NCBI GenBank assembly: GCA_024638585.1
Contig: JAHEKA010000058.1
Location: 1-9,818 of the forward strand
Source of the DNA: Rhodospirillales bacterium
GTDB lineage: Bacteria; Pseudomonadota; Alphaproteobacteria; SMXQ01
Length of the DNA stretch: 9,818 nt
Reading direction: 5' to 3'
Below the pieces are notes generated by a model that saw nothing but the letters and a program-made list of their open reading frames with translations, was not told the DNA's origin and made no database searches. Position 1 is the first letter of the stretch. Each line of letters starts with the position of its first letter. The translations under genes were made by a program, and so were the position numbers. This document shows, one piece after another, positions 1 through 6,925 of this stretch.

Positions 1-542
1 AAAACAGCGAGCCCCGGCTTGGGCTCGATGCGGCATTTGTTTTGAAAGATGCTTCCAGGGAGGAGACTCGCGTTGACGGCGCTTCTAGGGTCAAACAGTT
101 CGATTTGACCATTGAAAGGACCGCTATCGACCGTTTTGCCGACGCTCACATAGTACGCGCCCGACCAATAACAGTTGGGGTGGGCATGGGGTGCGTGGTA
201 GCCACCGCTTCTCAGCACATTGGCCCAGGACTGCATGGTGAAATTCGAGAGTCCCGGCGTATTTGAGCTCCGCGCCGTTTGGGCGATCGCCGTTTCCAGC
301 AGCCATTCTATATGAGCGGCGAGCTCCCGAATGCAGGGAACGTCCCAAGCCAGGAAGCTCTTAGTTGTGGCCCATCCGCCGATCACATTGGCAAATCTCG
401 TATCCGCGGTCGCTTCCGCGTTGAGAATTGAGGACCGCAGATCGGCATTGATCTGCTCGCAGTCAGGCCAGCGATATCTGATGATGGGTGTTGGAAACTC
501 CCACTGCAAGTGTTGGCTGGGATTGAAATCCGAACCATTCAT
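1..542 (-). CDS. 2OG-Fe(II) oxygenase, TIGR02466-like (3' end cut by window edge)
   Basis: Reading the minus strand from an ATG at 542-540 gives about 180 open codons to the window edge; an in-frame TAG lies shortly upstream of the ATG. A purine-rich AGGGGGG (559-553) ten bases upstream is a plausible ribosome binding site. Residues 116-133 contain GGYHAPHAHPN followed by CYWSGAYYV, the conserved core of the TIGR02466 / 2OG-FeII_Oxy_5 type of predicted 2-oxoglutarate- and Fe(II)-dependent dioxygenases. H119 and H121 are the likely first metal ligands (PHxH instead of the usual HxD). FNGQIELFDPR follows, also typical. The distal His and the 2OG-binding Arg would lie beyond the edge. The substrate is unknown for this family, which is common in marine bacteria and phages. 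The gene diverges from the TPR-oxygenase fusion at 1043, whose C-terminal domain has the same kind of PHxH core, so the two may be functionally linked; that link is inference. Confidence 0.85.
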   Translation of the reverse strand, partial: MNGSDFNPSQHLQWEFPTPIIRYRWPDCEQINADLRSSILNAEATADTRFANVIGGWATTKSFLAWDVPCIRELAAHIEWLLETAIAQTARSSNTPGLSNFTMQSWANVLRSGGYHAPHAHPNCYWSGAYYVSVGKTVDSGPFNGQIELFDPRSAVNASLLPGSIFQNKCRIEPKPGLAV

Positions 543-1042
543 GGAGCGGCCGCCCCCCTATCCAATAGAAACGCTCGCGCAGTATGGTGAGTCGCTGTCC
601 CGGGTGGATCAAGGATGATGATATGCTGGGCCGTCCAATTCAAGGCCCAAGAGGATAGAGCGTTTCGATGCTGTCCCGGCCAGCAAACCAAATCGGGCCC
701 GATCCGATATTTGTGGGTTGATGGATACAGCACAGGCCCCCTCAGGTTTCGTTCCTGCCGGAAGCAGACGCCAACCTCGTTCTTGCCTGTGATCCAAAGC
801 GGTCATTCGCCCAGCAGATGGGGCTGAGATCATCGCGACCTTTTGGGGACCGACCGGGAATCTTGGGAAAGACGCCTTGGTGCGCCATGAAAATCTGCAA
901 TAATCTAGATCAATGAGCAACATGCAAGAAACACGGAAAGGCATCGGTTAAGAACGCCGCACAAAAACGAGCGGTGTGGCTATCTCACACCGGCCAGTGA
1001 AAAGGCGAGGGCGACATTCAAACTTCCGAGCTTCAAGATCTC
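543..1042. other. Divergent intergenic region, no gene recognised
   Basis: About 500 bp separate the two divergent oxygenase genes. Open frames here have no recognisable protein features and I treat them as chance. Visible items are a 12-bp palindrome ATCGGGCCCGAT at 692-703, a weak promoter-like pair for the plus strand (TTGGTG at 877-882 and TAATCT at 901-906, spacer 18), a hairpin at 972-992, and the possible true start of the downstream gene at 1016. None of the promoter elements matches the consensus well. Confidence 0.5.
972..992 (+). promoter_or_regulatory. Hairpin in leader of the TPR-oxygenase gene
   Basis: CGGTGTG (972-978) and CACACCG (986-992) form a perfect 7-bp stem with a 7-base loop. 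No T-run follows, so it is not an intrinsic terminator. It sits 23 bases before a possible ATT start and 50 bases before the first ATG of the TPR-oxygenase gene, so it could be an operator or a leader RNA element. No regulator is identifiable. Confidence 0.3.
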
Positions 1043-2902
1043 ATGCAGAGCGGCGTTCAGGCGCACCAGGCTGGGCGATTGCCCGCAGCGAAGGCGGTGT
1101 ATGAGAAGGTGCTTGCGTCCGAGCCCGATCATGCCGAAGCCAACCATTTGCTCGGCGTGCTGGCCCATCAGATGGGCCGGGCGGAAATTGCGGTTCGGCT
1201 GATCTCGAAGGCCATCCGGAGAAACCCCTTAGTTGCCAGCTATCACGTCCACTTGGGTTATGCGCTGCACGAGTTGGGTAGGCTGGATGAGGCCATCGCA
1301 AGCTACCAGGAAGCCTTACGGATCGATCCGAGTTTCGCTCCAGCGCACATGAACCTGGGCAATGCCCAGGCACAACAGGCTGATTTGGATGGCGCGATTG
1401 CCAGTTACCGCAAGGCGCTCACAATCAATCCGAATCTTGCTGACGCCCATATGAACTTGGGTGCCGCCCTGGTGCAACAGGATCATTTGGATGACGCGGT
1501 CGCCAGCTACCGCAAGGCGCTCGCGATCAATCCGAATCTTGCCGACGCCCACAGCAATCTGGGCAACGCCCTGACGAGGCTGGGCAGGCTGGACGAGGCC
1601 ATCGCGAGCTGTCAGGAAGCCTTGCGGATCGATCCGAATTTCACCCAGGCACACATGAACCTGGGCACAGCCTTGGCGCAACGGAAGGGTCAGTTGGATG
1701 ACGCGGTCGCCAGCTATCGCAACGCCCTCGCGATCAACCCGAATCTTTCAGACGCCCACAGCAATCTGGGCAACGCCCTGACGAGGTTGGGCAGGTTGGA
1801 CGAGGCCATCGCGAGCTACCGGGAGGCCTTGCGGATCGATCCGAGTTTTGCACAGGCGCACATGAACCTGGGCAATGCCTTGTTACAACAAAACCACCTA
1901 GATGAGGCGGTCGCCAGTTACCGCAATGCGCTCGCGATCGACCCGAATCTTGCCGACGCCCACATGAACCTGGGCATTGCCCTTAAGGGGCAGGGTCGGT
2001 TGGAGGACGCGGTCGCCAGCTACCGCGAGGCTCTCCGCATCGATCCCCAACACGCCGAGGCCAACAGCAATCTTGGAAAAGTACTTCAGAATCTTGGCCG
2101 GATCGAGGAGGCGATGACCCATTTCCAAAGTGTCGGCACCGATAGCGCCAAAGCCAAGGTGCTGGAGTGTCTTTACGCCGCGAATCGGACCAAGGCATTC
2201 AACGATTATTTATCCGCGCTTCGCCGGAGCGCCCCGGCCAACTTAGACGTGGCGGCAATCAGCGCATTTGCGGCCCACCAGTGGGGTGCAGAGGATCCCT
2301 ATCCCTTCTGCAAGAACCCGCTGGATTTCATCTATATCGCGAGCATCAAATCTGCTCTGGCCCCGTTCGATCAGTTCTTCACGCAGATTATCCAGCAAAT
2401 TGATAGTGCTCCCAGCGCTTGGGAGCCGCGGGCCAATGCCGCGAGGGGTGGCTTTCATACAATCGGGAATCTGTTCAATTTAGAGACGCCTGAAATATTG
2501 AAGCTCAGAGATCTTATCCTGGAAAGGATCGAGGACTACAGGTCACGTTTCGCAGACCGAACCGATGGCCTCATAAATCAGTGGCCCGACCAACCGAGGC
2601 TGACCAGCTGGCATGTCAAACTTTTAAAGAGTGGTCACATGACACCCCATATCCATGCATCAGGCTGGCTGAGTGGCGTCATTTACTTGAAGATTCCCAA
2701 CAAACTAGCGGGCGATGAGGGAACGATTACCTTCACCCTCCATGGGAATGATTTTCCCATACGGAACAGCGACATTCCCACAGTCAAACATGTCCCCAAG
2801 GAGGGGGACGTGGTGTTGTTCCCGTCGTCCTTGTTTCATTACACCACCCCCTTCCAGTCCGATGAGGAACGCCACTGCATATCATTCGACGTGCTGCCTT
2901 GA
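1043..2902 (+). CDS. TPR-repeat protein with C-terminal 2OG-Fe(II) oxygenase domain
   Basis: The 619-residue product begins with about ten 34-residue tetratricopeptide repeats (roughly residues 1-355; typical unit LGRLDEAIASYREALRIDP). A linker and a C-terminal domain (about 425-619) follow, resembling 2OG-FeII_Oxy_5. In that domain H536 and H538 of HMTPHIHASG, followed by WLSGVIYLKIP, look like metal ligands. GDVVLFPSSLFHYTTPF supplies the distal H599, and RHCISFD gives R610 as the probable 2-oxoglutarate anchor. TPRs normally bind protein or peptide partners, so the oxygenase probably acts on, or is guided by, a polypeptide; this is inference. There is no signal peptide, so it should be cytoplasmic. 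The ATG at 1043 has a poor ribosome binding site and cuts into the first TPR helix. An in-frame ATT at 1016, preceded by GGCGAGGGCGAC, could be the true start. A terminator lies about 120 bp downstream. Confidence 0.9.
   Translation: MQSGVQAHQAGRLPAAKAVYEKVLASEPDHAEANHLLGVLAHQMGRAEIAVRLISKAIRRNPLVASYHVHLGYALHELGRLDEAIASYQEALRIDPSFAPAHMNLGNAQAQQADLDGAIASYRKALTINPNLADAHMNLGAALVQQDHLDDAVASYRKALAINPNLADAHSNLGNALTRLGRLDEAIASCQEALRIDPNFTQAHMNLGTALAQRKGQLDDAVASYRNALAINPNLSDAHSNLGNALTRLGRLDEAIASYREALRIDPSFAQAHMNLGNALLQQNHLDEAVASYRNALAIDPNLADAHMNLGIALKGQGRLEDAVASYREALRIDPQHAEANSNLGKVLQNLGRIEEAMTHFQSVGTDSAKAKVLECLYAANRTKAFNDYLSALRRSAPANLDVAAISAFAAHQWGAEDPYPFCKNPLDFIYIASIKSALAPFDQFFTQIIQQIDSAPSAWEPRANAARGGFHTIGNLFNLETPEILKLRDLILERIEDYRSRFADRTDGLINQWPDQPRLTSWHVKLLKSGHMTPHIHASGWLSGVIYLKIPNKLAGDEGTITFTLHGNDFPIRNSDIPTVKHVPKEGDVVLFPSSLFHYTTPFQSDEERHCISFDVLP
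1490..1900 (+). repeat. Tandem ~207-bp duplication inside the TPR region
   Basis: The segment 1490-1696 (two TPR units) is repeated almost unchanged at 1697-1900, and a half copy begins at 1901. Long stretches are identical at the nucleotide level, for example GACGCCCACAGCAATCTGGG in both copies. The first copy has one extra codon at the junction (RKGQLDDAV against QDHLDDAV in another unit). The units alternate between an LGRLDEAIAS type and an LDDAVASYR type, so the dimer appears to be the unit of duplication. Confidence 0.8.
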
Positions 2903-3021
2903 TATCGGGTGACGACAACGCAGCTTGGTAGGATGCGTTTGTCTTGTTCCTGTGTAGCCCTATTTCGTGGATGGCGCCGCAGCCCGAAGGGTTGAGCCGA
3001 ACGTTGCCATAGATCCTCCGG

Positions 3022-3077
3022 AAAAGCCGGCCTGGCAACTCGGTTGAAGCACAAGAAGAAGCGGCCAGGCTTTTTTT
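3022..3077 (+). terminator. Likely rho-independent terminator of the TPR-oxygenase gene
   Basis: AAAAGCCGGCC (3022-3032) pairs with GGCCAGGCTTTT (3063-3074) with one bulged base. Alternatively GCCTGGC pairs with GCCAGGC. A run of seven T follows (3071-3077). The loop is long, about 30 bases, which lowers confidence. Confidence 0.5.
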
Positions 3078-3381
3078 CGCTTTTGCCTAGAAGCGGGCAT
3101 AGGGTTATTGCGCGAAAGAAGGGGCTTCGGGTCTGGTAACCGAATGCCTGCTTATGGCCCAATGCGGAAATCGAGATTCACGCGAAGAAATGGCCGGCCT
3201 TCAAGCCAGCCAAGTCCGGAAGATGGTTCTCCCAAAGCCGCCTAAGCCACGAATCAATGACCGATGAATCGCATCGTCCCTGTCCGAGCCGATAGACAGC
3301 CATAGAGCTGATCAAGTTGTCCCCGCCTCGGCGACAGGTTTTGCCGCTTGGATGAGTGGCGCGGCACGCCTGTCTTCAACG

Positions 3382-3412
3382 AAAAAAACGGCGGGCCGAA
3401 ACCGGCCCGCCG
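3382..3412 (-). terminator. Rho-independent terminator of the porin gene
   Basis: CGGCGGGCCG (3389-3398) and CGGCCCGCCG (3403-3412) form a perfect 10-bp GC stem with a 4-base loop. Read on the minus strand it is followed by seven T (3388-3382). It lies 26 bp beyond the porin stop codon. Confidence 0.92.
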
Positions 3413-3437
3413 CCTGAAAGGTATAATACTGGGTTTC

Positions 3438-4616
3438 TTAGAACTTGGCGCCGATACCGAGAATGATCGCGGTACCGTCGTTGCCGCCGTTGACGGAGTC
3501 TTGCGGGTCATCCAGGTCGAACAGGTGCAGGGAGACGTTCCCCGTCAACCCGCCGCCGAAGTTGTATGCGGCTGTCAACATGGTGTGATCCCAATCAACG
3601 TCGCCTTCCATATCCTCGGCTTCGGTCTGGATGTGGATCAGGGCAACTTCCCAACGCCCGCCGTTATAGGCGACGCCGACGTCCCAACCGGTGATGTCGC
3701 CGTCGTTATCGAAGCGCGCCCATTCGCCGGCGTCCTTGTAACCCGCGGCGATAGTCCATGGGCCCTGGCTGTAGGTCACGCCGACACGCCAGTTGAAGTT
3801 GGCGTCCTCAGCGGTCCCCACGTCGTCTTGGGTGTCGCCCGTCATGATGACCGCGCCGCCTTCGGCCCGAATTCTGCCCGGGCCGACCTTGCCGCGCCAG
3901 GACAAGCCGAACTCATGGGCCGGATCGGAGTCTCCGGCAACATCCGAGGCGGCGACGGAGCCCTTGGAATCGATTTCCGGAATCCAGGAGTAGCCGGCCT
4001 GGAAGCCGCTGATGCGCGGCGTGTAGTAGGTGATCTTGGTCGCGTCCGCGGTATCGTTGATGTTCATCTTCTCGCGGGCGAAGCCGCGGCCGCCTTCACC
4101 GGTCTGCGTGTCGGCGAAGAGGTCGAGCAGGGCCGGCGTCTGATGAACGAGCTTTTCAGCGCCCCGATACATGCGGTCGGCGACACCGTCTTGGCCACCG
4201 AGTTCGACCTTACCCCAGGACCCCGAGAACCAGATGTTGGCTTCGTCGGTCGACTGCTTTTCGGCACCGGTGCCGCACGAGCTATCGCCCGCGCAGTCGG
4301 CATCGGCGTCGTCCTGGACATCTTCGAAATAGACGCCCCACTTCATGCCGCCGTCGGTCTTGCCCGACGCCTTGAAGCGGATTTCGCCGTAATGAACGAT
4401 GTTGAACTTACCTTCGAGTTGGCTGGAATCGCCCTGGTAAACCGGCGTGCCGTCGACGCTCGACCCGGTACGGTCGCCCGCCGCCCAACCAGCGAAGATT
4501 TCATAATAACCTGAAATGCCAAGCTTCGGCTTCGATGCCGCGTCCGCCGGAGCCGTGCCGAGGGCCCCCACAGCGCAGATTGCCGAAGTGGCAATGAGTG
4601 CTTTCTTAAAGTCCAT
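3438..4616 (-). CDS. Outer-membrane porin (Porin_4 / Gram-negative porin family)
   Basis: The 392-residue product begins with a Sec signal peptide: a Lys pair, a hydrophobic stretch at about 6-20, and a probable cleavage after the Ala-rich TAPADAA near residue 26-27. The mature part shows alternating amphipathic strands with many aromatic and Gly residues (LGISGYYEIFAGW, IWFSGSWGKVELGGQDG, TKITYYTPRISGFQAGYSW, FNWRVGVTYSQGPW), acidic loops, and a C-terminal strand ending in Phe (IILGIGAKF), the signal for outer-membrane insertion by the BAM complex. It should form a diffusion channel, probably trimeric. The acidic loop at about 98-119 has two Cys (C108, C114) that could form a disulfide. AGGGGTG about seven bases upstream of the ATG is a good ribosome binding site. 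A strong terminator follows, and a structured leader precedes it, so it is likely its own transcription unit. Substrate preference cannot be read from the sequence. Confidence 0.93.
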   Translation of the reverse strand: MDFKKALIATSAICAVGALGTAPADAASKPKLGISGYYEIFAGWAAGDRTGSSVDGTPVYQGDSSQLEGKFNIVHYGEIRFKASGKTDGGMKWGVYFEDVQDDADADCAGDSSCGTGAEKQSTDEANIWFSGSWGKVELGGQDGVADRMYRGAEKLVHQTPALLDLFADTQTGEGGRGFAREKMNINDTADATKITYYTPRISGFQAGYSWIPEIDSKGSVAASDVAGDSDPAHEFGLSWRGKVGPGRIRAEGGAVIMTGDTQDDVGTAEDANFNWRVGVTYSQGPWTIAAGYKDAGEWARFDNDGDITGWDVGVAYNGGRWEVALIHIQTEAEDMEGDVDWDHTMLTAAYNFGGGLTGNVSLHLFDLDDPQDSVNGGNDGTAIILGIGAKF

Positions 4617-4646
4617 GGTTTTACACCCCTATTAGAGATTGACGTT

Positions 4647-4687
4647 GACAGTACTGTCGCATGCGACGCCGCGAGGACTGCGCGGCG
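4647..4687 (-). promoter_or_regulatory. Three adjacent inverted repeats in the porin leader
   Basis: GACAGTACTGTC (4647-4658) and GTCGCATGCGAC (4656-4667) are perfect 12-bp palindromes sharing GTC. Next to them CGCCGCG (4667-4673) and CGCGGCG (4681-4687) form a 7-bp stem with a 7-base loop. They lie 31-71 bp upstream of the porin start and could be operators or a stabilising 5' UTR structure. Confidence 0.5.
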
Positions 4688-4695
4688 AGAACCCC

Positions 4696-4724
4696 TTCCT
4701 ATCGGTCAAGTTCCTAAAAATCAA
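4696..4724 (-). promoter_or_regulatory. Weak promoter candidate for the porin gene
   Basis: On the minus strand TTGATT (4724-4719) and TAGGAA (4701-4696) are spaced by 17 bases. The predicted start would fall just before the structured leader at 4687-4647. The match to consensus is partial. TTGACC at 4709-4704 is an alternative -35 but lacks an AT-rich -10. Confidence 0.25.
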
Positions 4725-4870
4725 AAAAAACTGGCCGAAGTTGAGGCAAATCCACAAACCTGTGGCAATTCTGCAACGCCTGTTCAGGGTTGATTTCTAT
4801 AGGATTTGAGAAGGCCCCTGCAAATCTGTCACGGTTTAATCCACTAGATGATGTGTTGTTATTGCGGCCG

Positions 4871-5491
4871 CTATTCTTGCGCGCGGGTTCCCTGATCATT
4901 GAAAAATTCCCCGAAGACGCGGGGATCGTCGGGGACATAATGGAAGAACGCCTGCCCACATAGTTTGCCGAGGAAGACGTCGCGCCAATGGGGCGCAAGG
5001 CAGCCGGGATACAGCATCCCTTCCCCCGGTTTGAGGTTGTAGGTGATTTCCCGCTGGCCGCCGCCGGTGCCCTGGTCCAGGGCGCCCAGGGCCCAGGCCG
5101 AGCCTTCCGGAAACAACTCGTTGAAATCATAGCCGAAACAGAGGGATACACTGACGAAACACGCGCCCCGGTCGACATGGATGGCGAGCTTGTCCCCGGT
5201 CCCGTAGAGCCGCGCATACCAATAGGTTTCGACAATGTCGAAGGGGAGGTGCGGGCGGATATGGGCCGCGACGGCGGCGGCGGTTTCGGCCAGAAAGGGT
5301 GCGCGGTAAAAGCATACGGCGCTGGGATAGGATTTGTCCCGTTCGCCGTAGGTCTTGATATTGTCGGGATCCTTGAGGGTCTCGTAACCCCGCCGGGCAT
5401 CTTCCGGGGAGAGTGGATTGATGCGCGCGATGGGCACAGGAAACTGTGCATAGGCTTCGGCGATTGGGGGCTTCTGTCCGTAGAACTGCAT
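4871..5491 (-). CDS. 2OG-Fe(II) oxygenase, HxD type with HWR motif
   Basis: This 206-residue predicted dioxygenase has the metal-binding motif H105-V-D107 in KLAIHVDRGACFVSVSL. The distal H168 lies in a PGEGMLYPGCLAPHWRDVF segment, and GQAFFHYV follows (about 179-186). Small cyanobacterial and phage-type 2OG-Fe(II) oxygenases share the layout of HxDR, then GD..Y.G....HWR, then Q.F.HYV. The usual 2OG-binding basic residue is not obvious; K176 is a candidate. There is no signal peptide, so it is predicted cytoplasmic. The start is supported by GAGG six bases before the ATG. It lies 8 bp after the stop of the upstream oxygenase gene, so the two are surely co-transcribed. It appears to be the last gene of the five-gene operon. 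The substrate is unknown; members of this sequence type may act on amino acids, peptides or small molecules. Confidence 0.88.
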   Translation of the reverse strand: MQFYGQKPPIAEAYAQFPVPIARINPLSPEDARRGYETLKDPDNIKTYGERDKSYPSAVCFYRAPFLAETAAAVAAHIRPHLPFDIVETYWYARLYGTGDKLAIHVDRGACFVSVSLCFGYDFNELFPEGSAWALGALDQGTGGGQREITYNLKPGEGMLYPGCLAPHWRDVFLGKLCGQAFFHYVPDDPRVFGEFFNDQGTRAQE

Positions 5492-5499
5492 CTAGGTCC

Positions 5500-6078
5500 T
5501 CACGCGCAGATCCAGGCGACCAGGGATTTCCGAACGCCGGATGCGACCGGGGCGACGCGGTGGCAAAGCCCGGAATCGAAAACCGCCATGTCGCCGGCGT
5601 CTGAAAACCCCTCGATGGCGCTGCCGACGGTGTTTCGGCCATTGGGAAACAGCGATATCTCGAACGAGCCCCCGGTAAACGCGTCGCTGCCGTTCAGCAG
5701 TATGGAAACGGACAGCGCCCGTTTCTTGCCGATAAATCGGGATTCCAGGGAGAGATCGTACTTGTTATACGAACGTCTGTACGCGTCAATGTGCCAATTG
5801 TGGAACCCGTTGGGCCCGTAAGCGGTGTATTGCAGGTTCTCAAGGGCCCATTCCCCCGGCGCCTCGACTGCCGCGTCCCGCAGCGCTGAAAAAATCCGTT
5901 CTTCAAGATACGAGAAGTTCGGAGTTCCATGTTTGATCCAGCGCAGATCGCATTGTCGGGTGGAATAATCGTCGTTCTCCACCGTCGCGCCCTTCTCCTG
6001 CGGTAGATCGGCGACGATATCCTCGATCTTGAAGATGAACTCGGCCTCGAACGCCGCCTTAATGACTTGGTAGAGCAT
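5500..6078 (-). CDS. Prolyl-4-hydroxylase-like 2OG-Fe(II) oxygenase
   Basis: From the ATG at 6078 the product has 192 residues. The C-terminal half is a clear P4Hc-type double-stranded beta-helix domain. H96-I-D98 in GFHNWHIDAYRR are metal ligands. KRALSVSILLN and FTGGSFEI are core strands, GDMAVFDSGLCHRVAPV holds the distal H173, and GVRKSLVAWI gives the R183-x-S185 pair that binds 2-oxoglutarate, as in PKHD-type hydroxylases. All catalytic residues are present, so it should be active. Longer open frames upstream of 6078 only read the preceding gene out of frame. The ATG overlaps the end of the JmjC gene by 20 bp, with GAGG nine bases upstream, which implies translational coupling. The residue hydroxylated is not known. 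Confidence 0.88.
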   Translation of the reverse strand: MLYQVIKAAFEAEFIFKIEDIVADLPQEKGATVENDDYSTRQCDLRWIKHGTPNFSYLEERIFSALRDAAVEAPGEWALENLQYTAYGPNGFHNWHIDAYRRSYNKYDLSLESRFIGKKRALSVSILLNGSDAFTGGSFEISLFPNGRNTVGSAIEGFSDAGDMAVFDSGLCHRVAPVASGVRKSLVAWICA

Positions 6079-6907
6079 CCAGAACGTCCTCGAAGCTGAA
6101 CCGGTCGCCATTGAGATCCGCGGGTGCGGGCACCCGCGCAAACCGCGGCAGCGCCACTGGCTCGAAGGCAAACCCCCGGACAAAGTCCCGGGCGTCGCGA
6201 AGTGCCGCCTCGGGCGTCCGGTCGGCCCGCAGGCGGGAGTCGTGCATGGCATTCTCCGCCATGGCCCAGATGTAGTCGATCGGCCGGGCGCCGGCCACGC
6301 CGATCGCCAGATGCACCGAAGCGGGGGAAAGCGCCACGGCGGAATGATAGACGCCGCGGGGGATGACGAAGCAATCTCCGGGTTCCACCGTCACAGTGGT
6401 CCGAACCGGCAGCGTTTCGCCCTTGCCGGCAATGGTCGACGTATCGGCGTCATAGACGGGGTTGTCCAAGGTCTTTTCGAATATGGTCCAGGTCTTGCGC
6501 CCGAACAGATGCGCCACCGCCACGACATGGGGGTCGCAATGGGGATCGAAACCCTGACTTTTGCCGGGCGTGATGTAGAGATTTTGTTGCGTGATCCATT
6601 CGGCCGGCAGGTTGGTTTGACGGGAGACGGTCTCAGCGATGGCCTCCGAGATGGGAATGTCGTTCACCACGACAGAAATTCCCTGGCGCAAAAGGTCGTT
6701 CAACATCGGTCGAAACCAGCCTTCGTCCTGGCCAATCGACAGCCGCTCAGTCAGCCGCTCACCTTGGCGGACAATCGCGATCCGTTCCTTGAGGGCGGTT
6801 TCATGGGCGACCGTCCGGTTGACCAGGTCGACCATCCGCTTTGCGCTCTCCGGAGCCAGCCGGGAGACTGCAAACGGGTCATGGCTCTGTGTGAGGCCCT
6901 CGGCCAC
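6059..6907 (-). CDS. JmjC / cupin_4 domain oxygenase
   Basis: The 282-residue product contains the JmjC-type motif H123-C-D125 in GFDPHCDPHVVAVAHLFG, followed by RKTWTIFEK. PGDCFVIPRGVYHSAVAL holds the distal H188, and SVHLAIGV follows. This is the cupin_4 pattern of ribosomal-protein oxygenases such as YcfD/ROX, which hydroxylate Arg or His side chains, but the N- and C-terminal parts do not look like YcfD, and being in an operon with other oxygenases suggests another target. The start is GTG at 6907: an in-frame TGA lies 10-12 bp upstream, and GAGGAG sits five bases before the GTG. The C-terminus runs about 75 residues past the core and looks helical. It follows the small 49-codon ORF by 18 bp and overlaps the next oxygenase by 20 bp. 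There is no signal peptide. Confidence 0.87.
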   Translation of the reverse strand: MAEGLTQSHDPFAVSRLAPESAKRMVDLVNRTVAHETALKERIAIVRQGERLTERLSIGQDEGWFRPMLNDLLRQGISVVVNDIPISEAIAETVSRQTNLPAEWITQQNLYITPGKSQGFDPHCDPHVVAVAHLFGRKTWTIFEKTLDNPVYDADTSTIAGKGETLPVRTTVTVEPGDCFVIPRGVYHSAVALSPASVHLAIGVAGARPIDYIWAMAENAMHDSRLRADRTPEAALRDARDFVRGFAFEPVALPRFARVPAPADLNGDRFSFEDVLDALPSH

Positions 6908-6925
6908 GGTTTCTCCTCACGCTCC

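Larger units (their letters stand above)
2903..3437. other. Convergent intergenic region with two terminators
   Basis: Between the stop of the TPR-oxygenase gene and the stop of the porin gene I recognise only two intrinsic terminators, one for each flanking gene (3022-3077 plus, 3382-3412 minus). A short minus-strand frame at 3178-3303 (41 codons) lacks a convincing ribosome binding site and resembles nothing I know. No insertion-sequence ends were seen. Confidence 0.6.

Noticed and set aside
692..703. 12-bp palindrome ATCGGGCCCGAT
   Set aside because: A single GC-rich palindrome of this length in 10 kb has little weight without a promoter next to it.
609..944. Minus-strand frame of 111 codons in the left intergenic region
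   Set aside because: No domain, no ribosome binding site and no similarity to anything I recognise.
3178..3303. Minus-strand 41-codon frame downstream of the porin, beginning MAVYRLGQGRCDSSV
   Set aside because: It has a protein-like texture but no ribosome binding site, lies beyond a strong terminator, and is too short to support. It could be a decayed gene remnant.
3348..4514. Long plus-strand frame of 388 codons antisense to the porin gene
   Set aside because: The minus-strand frame has a signal peptide, beta-strand pattern, terminal Phe, ribosome binding site and terminator. The plus frame is a high-GC shadow without domain features.
4988..5821. Plus-strand frame of 277 codons antisense to two oxygenase genes
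   Set aside because: It spans two clearly coding minus-strand genes and their junction, and shows no domain.
6079..6252. N-terminal extension of the P4H-like oxygenase to a start at 6252
   Set aside because: The extra residues are the JmjC gene read out of frame. The ATG at 6078 has a ribosome binding site and the usual short overlap.
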